DNA of 64,000 bases, taken from assembly GCF_947504225.1 (NCBI RefSeq), contig NZ_CANNGT010000004.1:124001-188000 (forward strand), read 5' to 3'. The position numbers were made by a program, and so were the translations under genes. Source of the DNA: Brumimicrobium ulvae. Lineage in GTDB: Bacteria; Bacteroidota; Bacteroidia; Flavobacteriales_D; Crocinitomicaceae. Numbering within the stretch: the stretch's first letter is position 1; every line of letters begins with the position of its first letter. The notes under the pieces are model-generated. The model made no database searches, was not told the origin of the DNA, and saw only the letters and a program-made list of their open reading frames with translations. Below are positions 1 to 10,538 of the stretch, piece by piece.

Positions 1-773
1 TGCGCTGATTGGAAAATCAATCCTAGAATTACTCCTGTAAAGAAGTGCATCGAAATAAATCCTAATAAAACCCAGTACCAAGCAACCGGAGCAAAAATAA
101 GCGGAAGCACTAAGAACACAATGTAATAAAGAAATTTATGGACTACAATTTTCGATAAAATTCTAGAAAAGCTCGCTCCTTCTGTTTTTGTAAGTCCTAA
201 CTTTTTATAACGAATAGCCTGTTTGAAATCTTTCACAGTTATCCACATAATGGTCATCATTCCATAAAGGAACCATGCATAATAATGTTGGTATTTGTGA
301 TAAGATTTTCTTTCTTCATGCGGACTAAATCTCAATACTGATCCAGGATCAATATCCTCATCCATTCCTGTCACATTTGTATATGTATGGTGTAAAACAT
401 TGTGTTGTATTCTCCACATTGAATCACTTCCACCAGCTACGGAAATCAAATCTCCCATGAAGTTATTAACAAATTTGTTCTTAGAATAAGACCCGTGGTT
501 GGCGTCGTGCATAATGGACATTCCAATTCCGGCCATTCCTAAAGTCATCAAGAACCACATTAAGAACATTAGCCAAACTGAATCAACGACTGTTAGGATA
601 AGAATAAAAGGAACGAAGTATAATGAAAGCATGACTATTGTTTTAATAACCATGGATGCGTTACCATATTTAGAAGTGTTTGTGTCTTTAAAGTGTTTTC
701 TCACTCGCTTTTGAAGAGTTTTGTAAAAGTCAATATTACTTGTACGATCAAATCTGATATTTGTATTTTGCAT
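1..773 (-). CDS. Membrane fatty acid (acyl-lipid/acyl-CoA) desaturase, partial at window edge
   Basis: Integral-membrane di-iron desaturase that would introduce a double bond into acyl chains of membrane lipids. I translated this from the minus strand; the reading frame stays open to base 1, so about 257 residues are visible and the C-terminus, with the last histidine box, lies outside the window. Visible motifs are HDANH at residues 89-93 (HxxxH box) and HNVLHH at 124-129 (HxxHH box), with hydrophobic segments near residues 47-83 and again close to the window edge. The ATG start at 771-773 is preceded by a good Bacteroidota promoter and a perfect 17-bp dyad, suggesting repressor control. Family assignment (FA_desaturase, linoleoyl-CoA desaturase-like) is firm; the regiospecificity cannot be read from the sequence. 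Confidence 0.9.
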   Translation of the reverse strand, partial: MQNTNIRFDRTSNIDFYKTLQKRVRKHFKDTNTSKYGNASMVIKTIVMLSLYFVPFILILTVVDSVWLMFLMWFLMTLGMAGIGMSIMHDANHGSYSKNKFVNNFMGDLISVAGGSDSMWRIQHNVLHHTYTNVTGMDEDIDPGSVLRFSPHEERKSYHKYQHYYAWFLYGMMTIMWITVKDFKQAIRYKKLGLTKTEGASFSRILSKIVVHKFLYYIVFLVLPLIFAPVAWYWVLLGFISMHFFTGVILGLIFQSA

Positions 774-787
774 AGTTTAAAATTAAA

Positions 788-804
788 TAATGTGAATCAC
801 ATTA
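788..804. promoter_or_regulatory. Perfect 17-bp dyad, probable operator of the desaturase
   Basis: The sequence TAATGTGA-A-TCACATTA is a perfect inverted repeat. It lies just downstream of the inferred transcription start and 15 bp before the desaturase ATG, the place where a repressor would block initiation or elongation. The TGTGA/TCACA half-sites resemble Crp/Fnr-type half-sites but with a one-base centre, so a TetR- or FadR-like fatty acid regulator is at least as likely. No regulator gene is adjacent. Confidence 0.45.
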
Positions 805-816
805 AATATATGGAGC

Positions 817-844
817 CAAAGATATGCATTTTTTATTTAACCAA
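817..844 (-). promoter_or_regulatory. Bacteroidota-type promoter of the desaturase
   Basis: Read on the minus strand there is TTG (842-844) then a 17-bp spacer and TATCTTTG (817-824), matching the Bacteroidota sigma consensus TTG-N17-23-TAnnTTTG. Transcription would begin near 810, giving a leader of about 37 bases before the desaturase start codon. Confidence 0.6.
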
Positions 845-954
845 CTAAATAAGTTGGGCTTGTCTAATCTTTAGCTTCTTGAGCACACTAATAACATACA
901 TAACGTATAAATGTGTTAAAGATTGTATTATTTTTGCATAAAACTTTATTCATC

Positions 955-2145
955 ATGAAAACAATCTCAGACATTAACTTCGATAATAAAAGAGCGTTGA
1001 TCAGAGTTGACTTCAATGTGCCTTTAAATAAAGACCGTGAAGTGACCGACAATACAAGAATCAAGGCTGCGATTCCAACCATCAAACTCATTCTTGAAAA
1101 AGGAGGTAGCGTTGTTTTAATGTCACATCTTGGTCGACCAAAAAATGGAGCAGAGGAAAAATTCTCCTTAAAACATGTGGTTAAAAGTCTTGAGTTATTA
1201 ATCGGTACGGATGTTACTTTTATAGATGATTGTATAAGTGATAAAGCATTCGAAATTACCAAAAACCTATCTTCTGGAAAGGTGGTTTTATTAGAAAATT
1301 TACGATTCTACTCAGAAGAAAAAGACGGGAATCTCGAGTTTGCAAAAAAGCTTTCTCAACATGGAGATATATACATCAATGATGCTTTTGGAACAGCGCA
1401 TAGAGAGCATGCAAGCACAGCCATCATTGCTGAGTTTTTTCCGGAAAACAAATATTTTGGTCTTTTATTAGAAAAGGAAATTAAAAATATTGATGCACTT
1501 CTAAAATCTCCTCAAGCACCAACTACAGCAATTATTGGAGGTGCAAAAGTAAGTTCTAAAATTTCAATTATTGAAAAACTAATAGACACTGTTGATCAAA
1601 TAATCATTGGAGGTGGAATGGCTTATACCTTCGTTAAGGCTCAAGGCGGACAAGTTGGAGATTCACTTGTTGAGGACGACTATTTACAAACTGCACTTGA
1701 AGTTCTTTCTTTAGCTAAAGAAAAAGATGTTCAAATTCACCTACCTATTGATACCATTGTAGCAGATCGTTTTGCGAACGATGCAATTGCGAAATCATGT
1801 GAAATTTCTAAAATTGAAGAAGGATGGATGGGACTTGATATTGGTGCCGAAACAATAGATCGATTCAACACGGTAATTCAATCTTCACGAACAATATTAT
1901 GGAATGGACCAATGGGGGTTTTCGAAATGGAGAATTTCAAAAATGGAACAGTAGCTGTGGCCAACGCTTTAGTTAACGCAACAGATGCAGGTGCATTTAC
2001 TTTAATTGGTGGTGGTGATTCTGTTTCTGCGATCAATCAACTTAATTTAGCCGAAAGAGTGAGTTATGTTTCAACTGGTGGTGGTGCTATGCTAGAATAT
2101 CTAGAAGGGATTGAATTGCCAGGAATAAAAGCAATACTTAATTAA
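955..2145 (+). CDS. pgk: Phosphoglycerate kinase
   Basis: Cytosolic glycolytic enzyme converting 1,3-bisphosphoglycerate and ADP to 3-phosphoglycerate and ATP. The 396-residue length is normal. Visible signatures are the substrate-binding RVDFNVPL near residue 17, SHLGRPK, the LLENLRF segment, GGAKVSSKI, NGPMGVFE and the C-terminal nucleotide motif GGGDSVSAI. An upstream in-frame codon at 913 would add 14 residues, but the ATG at 955 starts with the family-typical N-terminus (KTISDINFDNKRALIRVDFN) and follows a TATTTTTG box at 929-936, leaving a leader of only about 12 bases. It stands alone, convergent with the next gene, and ends in a hairpin terminator. Confidence 0.97.
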   Translation: MKTISDINFDNKRALIRVDFNVPLNKDREVTDNTRIKAAIPTIKLILEKGGSVVLMSHLGRPKNGAEEKFSLKHVVKSLELLIGTDVTFIDDCISDKAFEITKNLSSGKVVLLENLRFYSEEKDGNLEFAKKLSQHGDIYINDAFGTAHREHASTAIIAEFFPENKYFGLLLEKEIKNIDALLKSPQAPTTAIIGGAKVSSKISIIEKLIDTVDQIIIGGGMAYTFVKAQGGQVGDSLVEDDYLQTALEVLSLAKEKDVQIHLPIDTIVADRFANDAIAKSCEISKIEEGWMGLDIGAETIDRFNTVIQSSRTILWNGPMGVFEMENFKNGTVAVANALVNATDAGAFTLIGGGDSVSAINQLNLAERVSYVSTGGGAMLEYLEGIELPGIKAILN

Positions 2146-2165
2146 TTCGAATAAAATTCAAATAA

Positions 2166-2198
2166 AAAGCCTCATGAAAATCATGTGGCTTTTTTTAT
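2166..2198. terminator. Hairpin terminator between pgk and the T9SS protein gene
   Basis: An AAAAAGCC arm and a GGCTTTTT arm flank a short loop, with a T-run following on the plus strand and an A-run preceding, so it can end transcription from both convergent genes. Confidence 0.7.
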
Positions 2199-2245
2199 TC
2201 TGATAGTATTTTAAATTTAAATCTTGTTACTGAACCAATGCTGAA

Positions 2246-5026
2246 TTAGTAAATCACATTCACATGACCGTTCCATTCGAACACCTCGTCAGTGATTAGA
2301 TCAGCCGCTTTTATCTTCCAAACATAAGTACCTGGAGCTACTTTTATACCTCCTAAGCCATAAGTTCCGTCCCAACCGTACTCCAAGTCATGTGATTCCC
2401 AGATCTGTTCCCCCCAACGATTGAATATTTCAATGGTTACACTGTGAAGGTCTATTCCTGAAACGACAGGTTTCCAAACACCGTTGTATTCATCTCCATC
2501 AGGAGTAAATGCATTTGGTGCGAAAATCAACACCTCAGGTTGTACATTAATGATTTTACGAATTGTATCTCTACAGTCAAATTCTGACGTCACAAATAAA
2601 TCAACTTCATAACTTCCAATCACCCCTTCAGGGAAGTTAACAGTAGGGTCTTTCATGGACGAAAACACAGGGTCACCTTCTTCAAAATTCCATTCGTAAT
2701 CTATTGCACCTTGGGTATAATTTTGAAACTGAACTTCAGTATTTAAAATCGTCACTGGGTTTGGAAAATATGTAAAATCAGCACGTGGTTTTGGGTACAC
2801 CGTTAACATACCATTTACTGTGGTTGAATCTACACATCCATCAGGTGTGATATTGACCATTTGTACATCATACAATCCAGCTTGGTTAATTTCAACCGAA
2901 ATACTGTCAAGATCAGTGAATATCTGCCCATCAGAAACATACCAATAGACTTCATCCACTAAAGTAGGGTCGGTATCATTTACCAACTCGAATACTGCTG
3001 GAGTACATAAAGCTCCGTCTTCAACAGAGAAAGCTACATTTGGCAATGGAGCAACCACCACTTCAGAAATTGACACTACAGGAGTTGTTTCACAGTTATC
3101 AGTTAAAGTCATAGTATAAACAGTGGTAACTAAAGGTGACGCTTCATAAACTGCTTGATTACTAACAACATTTCCATTAGGATCTGTCCACACATAATTA
3201 TAGGGTCCCCCATTTCCATCCGAACCAGTTGCAACAATATTAATGGATTCACCAGGACAAATTGTTTGGGAAGGAGAAGTCACCAAATTCAATGGCGGTA
3301 AAACACTTACTGTTATAGAATCAAGGGGTGAAAAACATCCATCTGCGCTCTCTGCAAAAACTGTATATGTTGTTTCTGTAGTAGGAAGTACTGATTGTAC
3401 ACCGCCATCATCAGCTGTATGACTCCATGTATAACTATATGAAGCCCCTCCTGAAGCAATAGCTGTCAAGATAGCCTCTCCATTTTCACAAACAGTTGTG
3501 TCATTTGAAACTTCAATATCTACTTCACCATATAGAATTTGCATAGAATCTACCGCTACCATTGCACAAGTATCGTTAGACTCTGTCAAGTAAAGCATAT
3601 ACGTACCAGGAGTTGAAAATGTCAATTCTGCGTTTAAATCTTGGGTATTTGGTGTGAAATTAATAGTTCCTGGACCAGTATACGTCCACTGAACATCATT
3701 AAAAGGAGTTGTTGCTGTACCATTTAATGTTCCAGTGCCTCCGTTACACACAACGGTATCCGCTCCAGCGTTTGGCATTAAATCTTGAGGCCGATCTGCA
3801 ATCCATAAAGATCCAATACTAAAGGTTGTATCACCACAAGCATTGACGGCGAACGTTGTTAATGTCACATCATCCACACCTTCATTAACACCATCATCTA
3901 CTGGAAGTAATTCTAAACAAAAGCTAGATTCACCCGGAAGTAGCACAATGCTATCTCCAGTATTAGGTAGATTTGTAAATGTATAATCAGCACCGATGTT
4001 TGCAGAACCACCTACTGAATAGTGAACAACGATTGTGTCTGTTGCAGTTCCAGAAGGACGTTGAAAGCAAAACTCTCCAACATCACAACCTTCCACTACG
4101 ATAGAGTCCAAAAACAAGCTAGTGGTATTGGTACTACTCACCTCAACAATAGGCTCAGAAGCAAATGAACCTGCTTTTAAAAACACCCCAGAATCATAGG
4201 ATTGATCTCCTACATTCGATATGGCTAATTTAATGTGATATGTTTCTCCACAAATAACACTAGCATTGGCTGTCAACTCGACAGTACTCCCGTTAAAGTT
4301 AGAAGTAATTGCCGGGGAAGAGTTATAAACAGAGTTAAATGCAGTGGTATAGTAAACAGAATTCGCTTGCCAATTAGGATCTGCTGCGGCACAGTTTCCA
4401 TTCCAATCGGAATTGGTTCCATTGTTCACTGTATTAATCCCAACTGGAACATTTGCAGAACCAGGTACAATTGCAATATTCTGGGCTCCACCAGTATAAG
4501 GGCCTGTAATTCCAGGTCCTGAAATAAAGAATCCAAAGACATCATTAAAATTTGAACAAGTAAAAGATTGGTACTCTTGAGAGGTGAAAATATAACTAAA
4601 AGAAAGCGTATCTCCATCTGGAATAAAGTCAAACTCTAAAACCAACCCATTGGTTACAGTATTGGTGGTAATTGCACTTAAGTCCGCATCTGTAATCATC
4701 CCCGCACCACTTGTTTGTAGAAGCACACCTTCATTCAAAGGGAAGATTCCTGAAGTATTATTAAAGTGCCTAACAGCATTCTGTTGATTACCCGCTAGAG
4801 CTGGACTTCCATTATATGTGATATTAAATGCGGTAACTCCTGCTCCCAATAAGATATCATTTACTGCTTGTTGAGGAGTGATATTAGGATTTGTAAGCGT
4901 AATTTGAGCATTCAATCCTATACCACCTTGAAATATTAAGGCAACAAAAGCTAGCGATAAAACCAAAGGTTTCAAATACTTATCAAATTTGTTTAGGGAT
5001 AGAAAATTATTTATTTTAAAGCACAT
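2246..5026 (-). CDS. T9SS type B sorting-domain protein with choice-of-anchor L domain
   Basis: Large secreted or surface protein of 926 residues. After a signal peptide (hydrophobic segment LKPLVLSLAFVALIFQGG, cleavage near LNAQ), the first 250 residues match the choice-of-anchor L domain (segments NDILLGAGVTAFNITYNG and YIFTSQEYQSFTCSNFNDVF). Calx-beta-like and several Ig/PKD-like repeats follow, then the gliding-motility C-terminal domain beginning IFAPNAFTPDGDEYNGVW and containing EIFNRWGEQIW, the signal for type IX export. The frame extends to a TTG at 5056; the ATG at 5026 gives a better signal peptide. It sits downstream of eno on the same strand, 140 bp away. Function probably adhesive or structural, which is inference from the repeats. 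Confidence 0.88.
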   Translation of the reverse strand: MCFKINNFLSLNKFDKYLKPLVLSLAFVALIFQGGIGLNAQITLTNPNITPQQAVNDILLGAGVTAFNITYNGSPALAGNQQNAVRHFNNTSGIFPLNEGVLLQTSGAGMITDADLSAITTNTVTNGLVLEFDFIPDGDTLSFSYIFTSQEYQSFTCSNFNDVFGFFISGPGITGPYTGGAQNIAIVPGSANVPVGINTVNNGTNSDWNGNCAAADPNWQANSVYYTTAFNSVYNSSPAITSNFNGSTVELTANASVICGETYHIKLAISNVGDQSYDSGVFLKAGSFASEPIVEVSSTNTTSLFLDSIVVEGCDVGEFCFQRPSGTATDTIVVHYSVGGSANIGADYTFTNLPNTGDSIVLLPGESSFCLELLPVDDGVNEGVDDVTLTTFAVNACGDTTFSIGSLWIADRPQDLMPNAGADTVVCNGGTGTLNGTATTPFNDVQWTYTGPGTINFTPNTQDLNAELTFSTPGTYMLYLTESNDTCAMVAVDSMQILYGEVDIEVSNDTTVCENGEAILTAIASGGASYSYTWSHTADDGGVQSVLPTTETTYTVFAESADGCFSPLDSITVSVLPPLNLVTSPSQTICPGESINIVATGSDGNGGPYNYVWTDPNGNVVSNQAVYEASPLVTTVYTMTLTDNCETTPVVSISEVVVAPLPNVAFSVEDGALCTPAVFELVNDTDPTLVDEVYWYVSDGQIFTDLDSISVEINQAGLYDVQMVNITPDGCVDSTTVNGMLTVYPKPRADFTYFPNPVTILNTEVQFQNYTQGAIDYEWNFEEGDPVFSSMKDPTVNFPEGVIGSYEVDLFVTSEFDCRDTIRKIINVQPEVLIFAPNAFTPDGDEYNGVWKPVVSGIDLHSVTIEIFNRWGEQIWESHDLEYGWDGTYGLGGIKVAPGTYVWKIKAADLITDEVFEWNGHVNVIY

Positions 5027-5166
5027 ATTTACATTTCTATATATTGTTATTGTCAAACGTATCGGAAAGCGTTTTAGTTGCTTTTTTAAAGCACTTTTTT
5101 AGAAAATATTTCCGATTAAGCAAAAATAGCTAAACTACTATACAACAACACTATACATCAAAGCAA

Positions 5167-6468
<1,302 letters not shown>

Positions 6469-6476
6469 TTAAAAAT

Positions 6477-7592
6477 TTATGATTGTTTATGGGTATCCAT
6501 ATTTGTAATGAACTGATCAAATAAATACCATGAATCGTGTGGTCCAGCAGAAGACTCTGGGTGATACTGTACTGAAAACACCTTTTTATCTTTCAATGCT
6601 ATACCAGCAACTGTATTGTCATTTAAATGAGAATGTGTGATTTCAATATTACCATTGTCCTCAGCACTAATTCGAGACACCACAAAACCATGATTTTGAC
6701 TTGTGATTTCTCCTTTTCCTGTTCGGTGATTCAGCACCGGGTGGTTTAAACCTCTATGTCCTTGGTGCATCTTTTCCGTTTCCAAGCCTTGACTTAATGC
6801 AATGATTTGATGTCCCATACAAATACCAAAAACAGGAATATCTGTACTGATAATTTCTTTCACCAATTGATGAGAAGAAGTCATAACGCCTGGATCTCCA
6901 GGGCCATTTGACAACATAAATCCATCAGGCTGGTACGCTAAAAGCTCCTCCAATGATGTACTCATCGGAAAGACCTTCACTTCACAATCACGTTCATTCA
7001 AACACCTTGCAATACTCGCTTTCGAACCGAAATCTACAAGTGCAACTTTATAGTGGCTTTTCCCTGTAGTTGAAGGCAGAACATATGCTTCTTTTGTTGA
7101 AACTCTGCTGGCCAATTCAAGCCCTTTCATAGAAGGAATATTTTTCACTTCTTCTTGCAAATCTTCAACACTCACATTTTCTTCAGAAGAAATAATTGCA
7201 TTCATCGCACCTTTTGAACGAATATAACGCACTAAGGCACGCGTATCAATATCTGATATTCCTACTTTACCATCTTTTATAAGGAAATCTTGGAGTGACA
7301 TTTCTGAGATATCACGTGATGCTACTTCCGAAAACTTTTTAACGATAATTCCAGCGCATTGGATACTGTCTGATTCAGACTCAACTGGAGTCGTTCCATA
7401 ATTCCCAATATGAGGTGAGGTCATTATTATCAATTGCCCCAGGTAGGAAGGGTCTGTAAACACCTCTTGGTATCCGGTCATCCCTGTATTAAAGGCCAAT
7501 TCTCCAGCCGCTCTACCTATCTTACCTACTGCTTTCCCGTTAAAAGTAGTTCCGTCTTCTAAAACTAAAACTGCATTAGCGCGTTCAATCAT
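6477..7592 (-). CDS. carA: Carbamoyl-phosphate synthase small (glutaminase) subunit
   Basis: Hydrolyses glutamine and passes ammonia to CarB for carbamoyl phosphate, used for pyrimidine and arginine synthesis. It has 371 residues, near the family norm. The N-terminal CarA domain (LVLEDGTTFNGKAVG, FNTGMTGYQEVFTDPSY) is followed by a class I amidotransferase domain with catalytic Cys258 in FGICMGHQ and the His344/Glu346 pair in QYHPES. Upstream on the minus strand a TACTTTTG box at 7609-7616 fits the -7 consensus and would make a short leader. CarB is not in the window. Confidence 0.97.
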   Translation of the reverse strand: MIERANAVLVLEDGTTFNGKAVGKIGRAAGELAFNTGMTGYQEVFTDPSYLGQLIIMTSPHIGNYGTTPVESESDSIQCAGIIVKKFSEVASRDISEMSLQDFLIKDGKVGISDIDTRALVRYIRSKGAMNAIISSEENVSVEDLQEEVKNIPSMKGLELASRVSTKEAYVLPSTTGKSHYKVALVDFGSKASIARCLNERDCEVKVFPMSTSLEELLAYQPDGFMLSNGPGDPGVMTSSHQLVKEIISTDIPVFGICMGHQIIALSQGLETEKMHQGHRGLNHPVLNHRTGKGEITSQNHGFVVSRISAEDNGNIEITHSHLNDNTVAGIALKDKKVFSVQYHPESSAGPHDSWYLFDQFITNMDTHKQS

Positions 7593-7681
7593 CTCTTTAT
7601 TGTTTTGGCAAAAGTAACACTTTAGAATTGACTAATTATTGAATATCTGAAAAAGTTCTCAAGCTTTTTTTTAACAGCCTG

Positions 7682-9799
7682 CTAATTCGATGCTTTATAT
7701 TCATTCAATCCATCCTGAAGCCACTTTCTAAAATCATCTGCCTTACTGTGATTTTGGTAATCAGCAGAACCATTGCTTAGGTCTTCACCTTCTCCATTTT
7801 GGATAATATAATAAGGCTGAGCCGTAACTTGATATTCTGAAACCTGTTTGAAAGACCATTTATCACCTACATATTTAAGTTTCTTTTTCTTCCCATTTGG
7901 GTATGTAACTTCTACCTGCTCCTCTTTTGGTAATAAAGTTCGCTCATCCACATGAAGTGAAACAATAACCAACTCATCTCTCAGTATTTCAATGATCCCT
8001 GGCTCTCCCCAAACACTCTGCTCCATACGTCTACAGTTCACACAGTTATGCCCTGTGAAATCGACCAACAATGGTTTACCTACTTTTTTGGCGTGCGCCA
8101 ATGCTAAATCATAATCATGGAAAACCATAATGTTTTGAGGTCCCAAATGTGTTCCAGGAACGAAGTCCTTCGAACTCACGCCGGAATTCCCTCCTCCACC
8201 AAATCCTAGTGGAGCTTCACTATAACTCATCGGTGGTGGGAAAGCACTGATTAATTTTAATGGCGCACCCCACATTCCAGGAATTAAATAAATCACAAAG
8301 ATTAATACTGTCGTTCCAAACAATGTTCTTCCGACAGAAAGTTTTTCAACTGGACTATCATGTGGCAATCTTAACTTGCCAAATAAATATAGTGCTAACA
8401 CAAGGAAGATTCCAATCCAAATTGCTAGGAAAACCTCTCTTTCTAACAAGTGCCATTGCAATGCTAAATCTGCATTAGACAAGAATTTAAATGCCAACGC
8501 CAACTCCAAGAACCCAAGAACAACTTTCACAGAGTTCAACCAACCACCAGATTTCGGTAGGGTATTCATCCACCCTGGGAAGGCAGCAAAAAGAGCGAAA
8601 GGCAAGGCCAATGCCAAGGAGAACCCAAACATTCCAACAAATGGAGCCATTCCTCCTTCTGTTGCAGCTTGTACTAACAACACTCCTACAATTGGTCCTG
8701 TACAAGAGAATGACACCAAGGCTAATGCTAATGCCATAAAGAAAATTCCAATAAAGCCTCCTTTATCTGCTTTTGAATCTGCTTTATTCGCCCAAGAACT
8801 TGGCAAACTAATCTCAAAAGCACCTAAGAAGGAGATTGCAAAAATCACAAGGATCAAGAAGAATATAAAGTTAAAAATAGGATCTGTTGACATTGCGTTC
8901 AAGGATTCTGCTCCAAATAACCAGGTCACCAATGTTCCTAAAACAATATATATTACAATAATTGAAATCCCATATTTAATGGCATTACTGACTCCTTGTG
9001 CTTTTGTTTTACTTTGCTTCGTAAAGAAACTCACTGTCATCGGGATCATTGGGAATACACATGGCGTAAACAAAGCGATTAAACCACTCCCAAAAGACAC
9101 CCCAAAAATCCACCATAAAGAACGGTCAGTTGGGTCATTCTTATTTTGTTTTTTCTCATCAGTATTTCCCGCTTTCGTCTCTTCCGATCCTGCAAGAGCA
9201 GCAGCACTATCTGCAACTTCTGCACTTTCATCAGTAATACTTGAAGTATCGGCATCATCAGTAGCGTCAGGAACCCCTTCGTCTAAAGACACTCCTTCAT
9301 CTCCTTCATCAATTGTAGGAACGACCTTCTCTTCAGTACATCCTTTCACACGAACAGTAAAGACATCTTCGTAGGGGAATAAACATTGAACAGAATCACA
9401 TGGCTGAAATCCGAAATCTAATTTCAAATCGAAATCAGTTTTTGAAGTCACCTTTATTTTTTGCTTAAAAGTAAAACTTCCCGCATGATAACGCAGGTTC
9501 TCCTTTGATGCTTCATCATATTTTTCAGTTGGTTTCGGCTCAATCACTCCACCAACCAATTTATAATTCTTCGACTTATGCAACTTAAAGGTAGTTGGGA
9601 TACCAAAGTTATCTTCTGGCAAAGTTAAAGCATTAATATGCCAGTGGTCATCAACCTTCAGCTTCGCCACTATTGTAGCATCACAACCGTCCTGAACCAC
9701 ACTAAAACCCCATTCAACCTTATCCTCTGGCATATCCATTTGTGAGAAACTAAAAAAGCTTAACACAAACATTAAAATCAATCCTACTGGTTTCATCAT
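7682..9799 (-). CDS. dsbD: Thiol:disulfide interchange protein DsbD family
   Basis: Inner-membrane reductant transporter moving electrons from cytosolic thioredoxin to periplasmic thiols, for example for cytochrome c maturation. About 705 residues in three parts: signal peptide plus N-terminal periplasmic domain with the FQPCDSVQC cysteines; an acidic, Ala/Asp-rich linker; an eight-helix DsbD membrane domain with its two functional cysteines in TPCVFPMIP and SFSCTGPIVG; and a C-terminal thioredoxin-like domain with the CVNC pair in FTGHNCVNCRRME. The frame extends to a GTG at 9808, but the paired ATG codons at 9794-9799 give the normal signal peptide start (MMKPVGLILMFVLSFFSF). Bacteroidota-specific sequence is inserted in the membrane-to-thioredoxin linker. 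Confidence 0.93.
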   Translation of the reverse strand: MMKPVGLILMFVLSFFSFSQMDMPEDKVEWGFSVVQDGCDATIVAKLKVDDHWHINALTLPEDNFGIPTTFKLHKSKNYKLVGGVIEPKPTEKYDEASKENLRYHAGSFTFKQKIKVTSKTDFDLKLDFGFQPCDSVQCLFPYEDVFTVRVKGCTEEKVVPTIDEGDEGVSLDEGVPDATDDADTSSITDESAEVADSAAALAGSEETKAGNTDEKKQNKNDPTDRSLWWIFGVSFGSGLIALFTPCVFPMIPMTVSFFTKQSKTKAQGVSNAIKYGISIIVIYIVLGTLVTWLFGAESLNAMSTDPIFNFIFFLILVIFAISFLGAFEISLPSSWANKADSKADKGGFIGIFFMALALALVSFSCTGPIVGVLLVQAATEGGMAPFVGMFGFSLALALPFALFAAFPGWMNTLPKSGGWLNSVKVVLGFLELALAFKFLSNADLALQWHLLEREVFLAIWIGIFLVLALYLFGKLRLPHDSPVEKLSVGRTLFGTTVLIFVIYLIPGMWGAPLKLISAFPPPMSYSEAPLGFGGGGNSGVSSKDFVPGTHLGPQNIMVFHDYDLALAHAKKVGKPLLVDFTGHNCVNCRRMEQSVWGEPGIIEILRDELVIVSLHVDERTLLPKEEQVEVTYPNGKKKKLKYVGDKWSFKQVSEYQVTAQPYYIIQNGEGEDLSNGSADYQNHSKADDFRKWLQDGLNEYKASN

Positions 9800-9947
9800 T
9801 ATTCTCACTTTATTAATGAAGAAGATTAAAGCCTTCCCCCAACTAACAATTTTTGCTCTATATCATTGAATATACTAACAACATTTGGGTTGTTAAAAAT
9901 GTTCATTCGCACAAAAATAACACGTCGTTCAATAAAAAATTAAAAAA

Positions 9948-9969
9948 AAGCACGACAAAAGTCGTGCTT
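9948..9969 (-). terminator. Strong hairpin terminator of the 96-residue protein gene
   Basis: A perfect 9-bp stem (AAGCACGAC / GTCGTGCTT, loop AAAA) is followed on the minus strand by eight T residues, so it terminates the gene ending at 10054. Confidence 0.85.
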
Positions 9970-10053
9970 ACAAATCTAACGATTCTCTTTTAAAAAAGAC
10001 CTAGATATGTTTAATCATTATTGTATTCCTAAACATGAAATTCTTTAGTGAAA

Positions 10054-10344
10054 TTATATAAAAACGATCTTATGAATTTTTGCGATCGGCAACCAGACCC
10101 CTCCTTTTAGACAAATGTATTTTAGTCCAGTTGCCCAAATAGTGGTTTCAACTTGTTTAACGCCTTCATCGTCCTCAAAAACAATAGCGACCTTTCCGTG
10201 GTCTATATTACCGAGTTTTGTAGCTTCCATCAGTTTTTCCATTAACCCTTCTTGTTGCTTAATCTTGGATTCTTTATTGAATTTTAATTGAGGTATACTC
10301 TCTTTTTCTATGACCGTGGGTTTGATATTTGTAGTGTCTTGCAT
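10054..10344 (-). CDS. Conserved Bacteroidota hypothetical protein
   Basis: A 96-residue protein without signal peptide or membrane segment. The N-terminal half is charged and probably flexible or helical; the C-terminal half (HGKVAIVFEDDEGVKQVETTIWAT ending with KGGVWLPIAKIHKI) has the look of a small beta-barrel domain that I recall as conserved among flavobacterial hypothetical proteins. It has its own strong terminator and lies divergently from the PurL-like gene, so it is a single-gene unit. No function can be assigned. Confidence 0.75.
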   Translation of the reverse strand: MQDTTNIKPTVIEKESIPQLKFNKESKIKQQEGLMEKLMEATKLGNIDHGKVAIVFEDDEGVKQVETTIWATGLKYICLKGGVWLPIAKIHKIVFI

Positions 10345-10538
10345 GGCTTATAGTTTTATAAATGAAAGAAAAAGTAATATAAATATTAGAAATCTCCAAA
10401 TTTTAGGTGAAAACTTTCAAAACGGAAATCTAAAAATCCTTCTTTCAACAAACCTACACCCTCATTGTTAAAAACAAATTTCAAAAGAAGGAATCCGAAC
10501 AAGTAATTAATTAAATTTGTATATCAATTTGTAAGTTT

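Noticed and set aside
888-1262. A 124-codon minus-strand frame across the start of pgk
   Set aside because: It overlaps conserved pgk coding sequence on the other strand and looks like a compositional shadow.
2246-5026. The long Ig/PKD protein considered as an intimin/RTX-type adhesin
   Set aside because: No RTX nonapeptides, no autotransporter barrel; the C-terminal gliding-motility domain assigns it to the T9SS.
8376-9374. A 332-codon plus-strand open frame inside dsbD
   Set aside because: It is antisense to the clearly coding dsbD membrane region, has a repetitive Asn/Ala/Lys composition typical of reverse-complement shadow frames, and matches no family.
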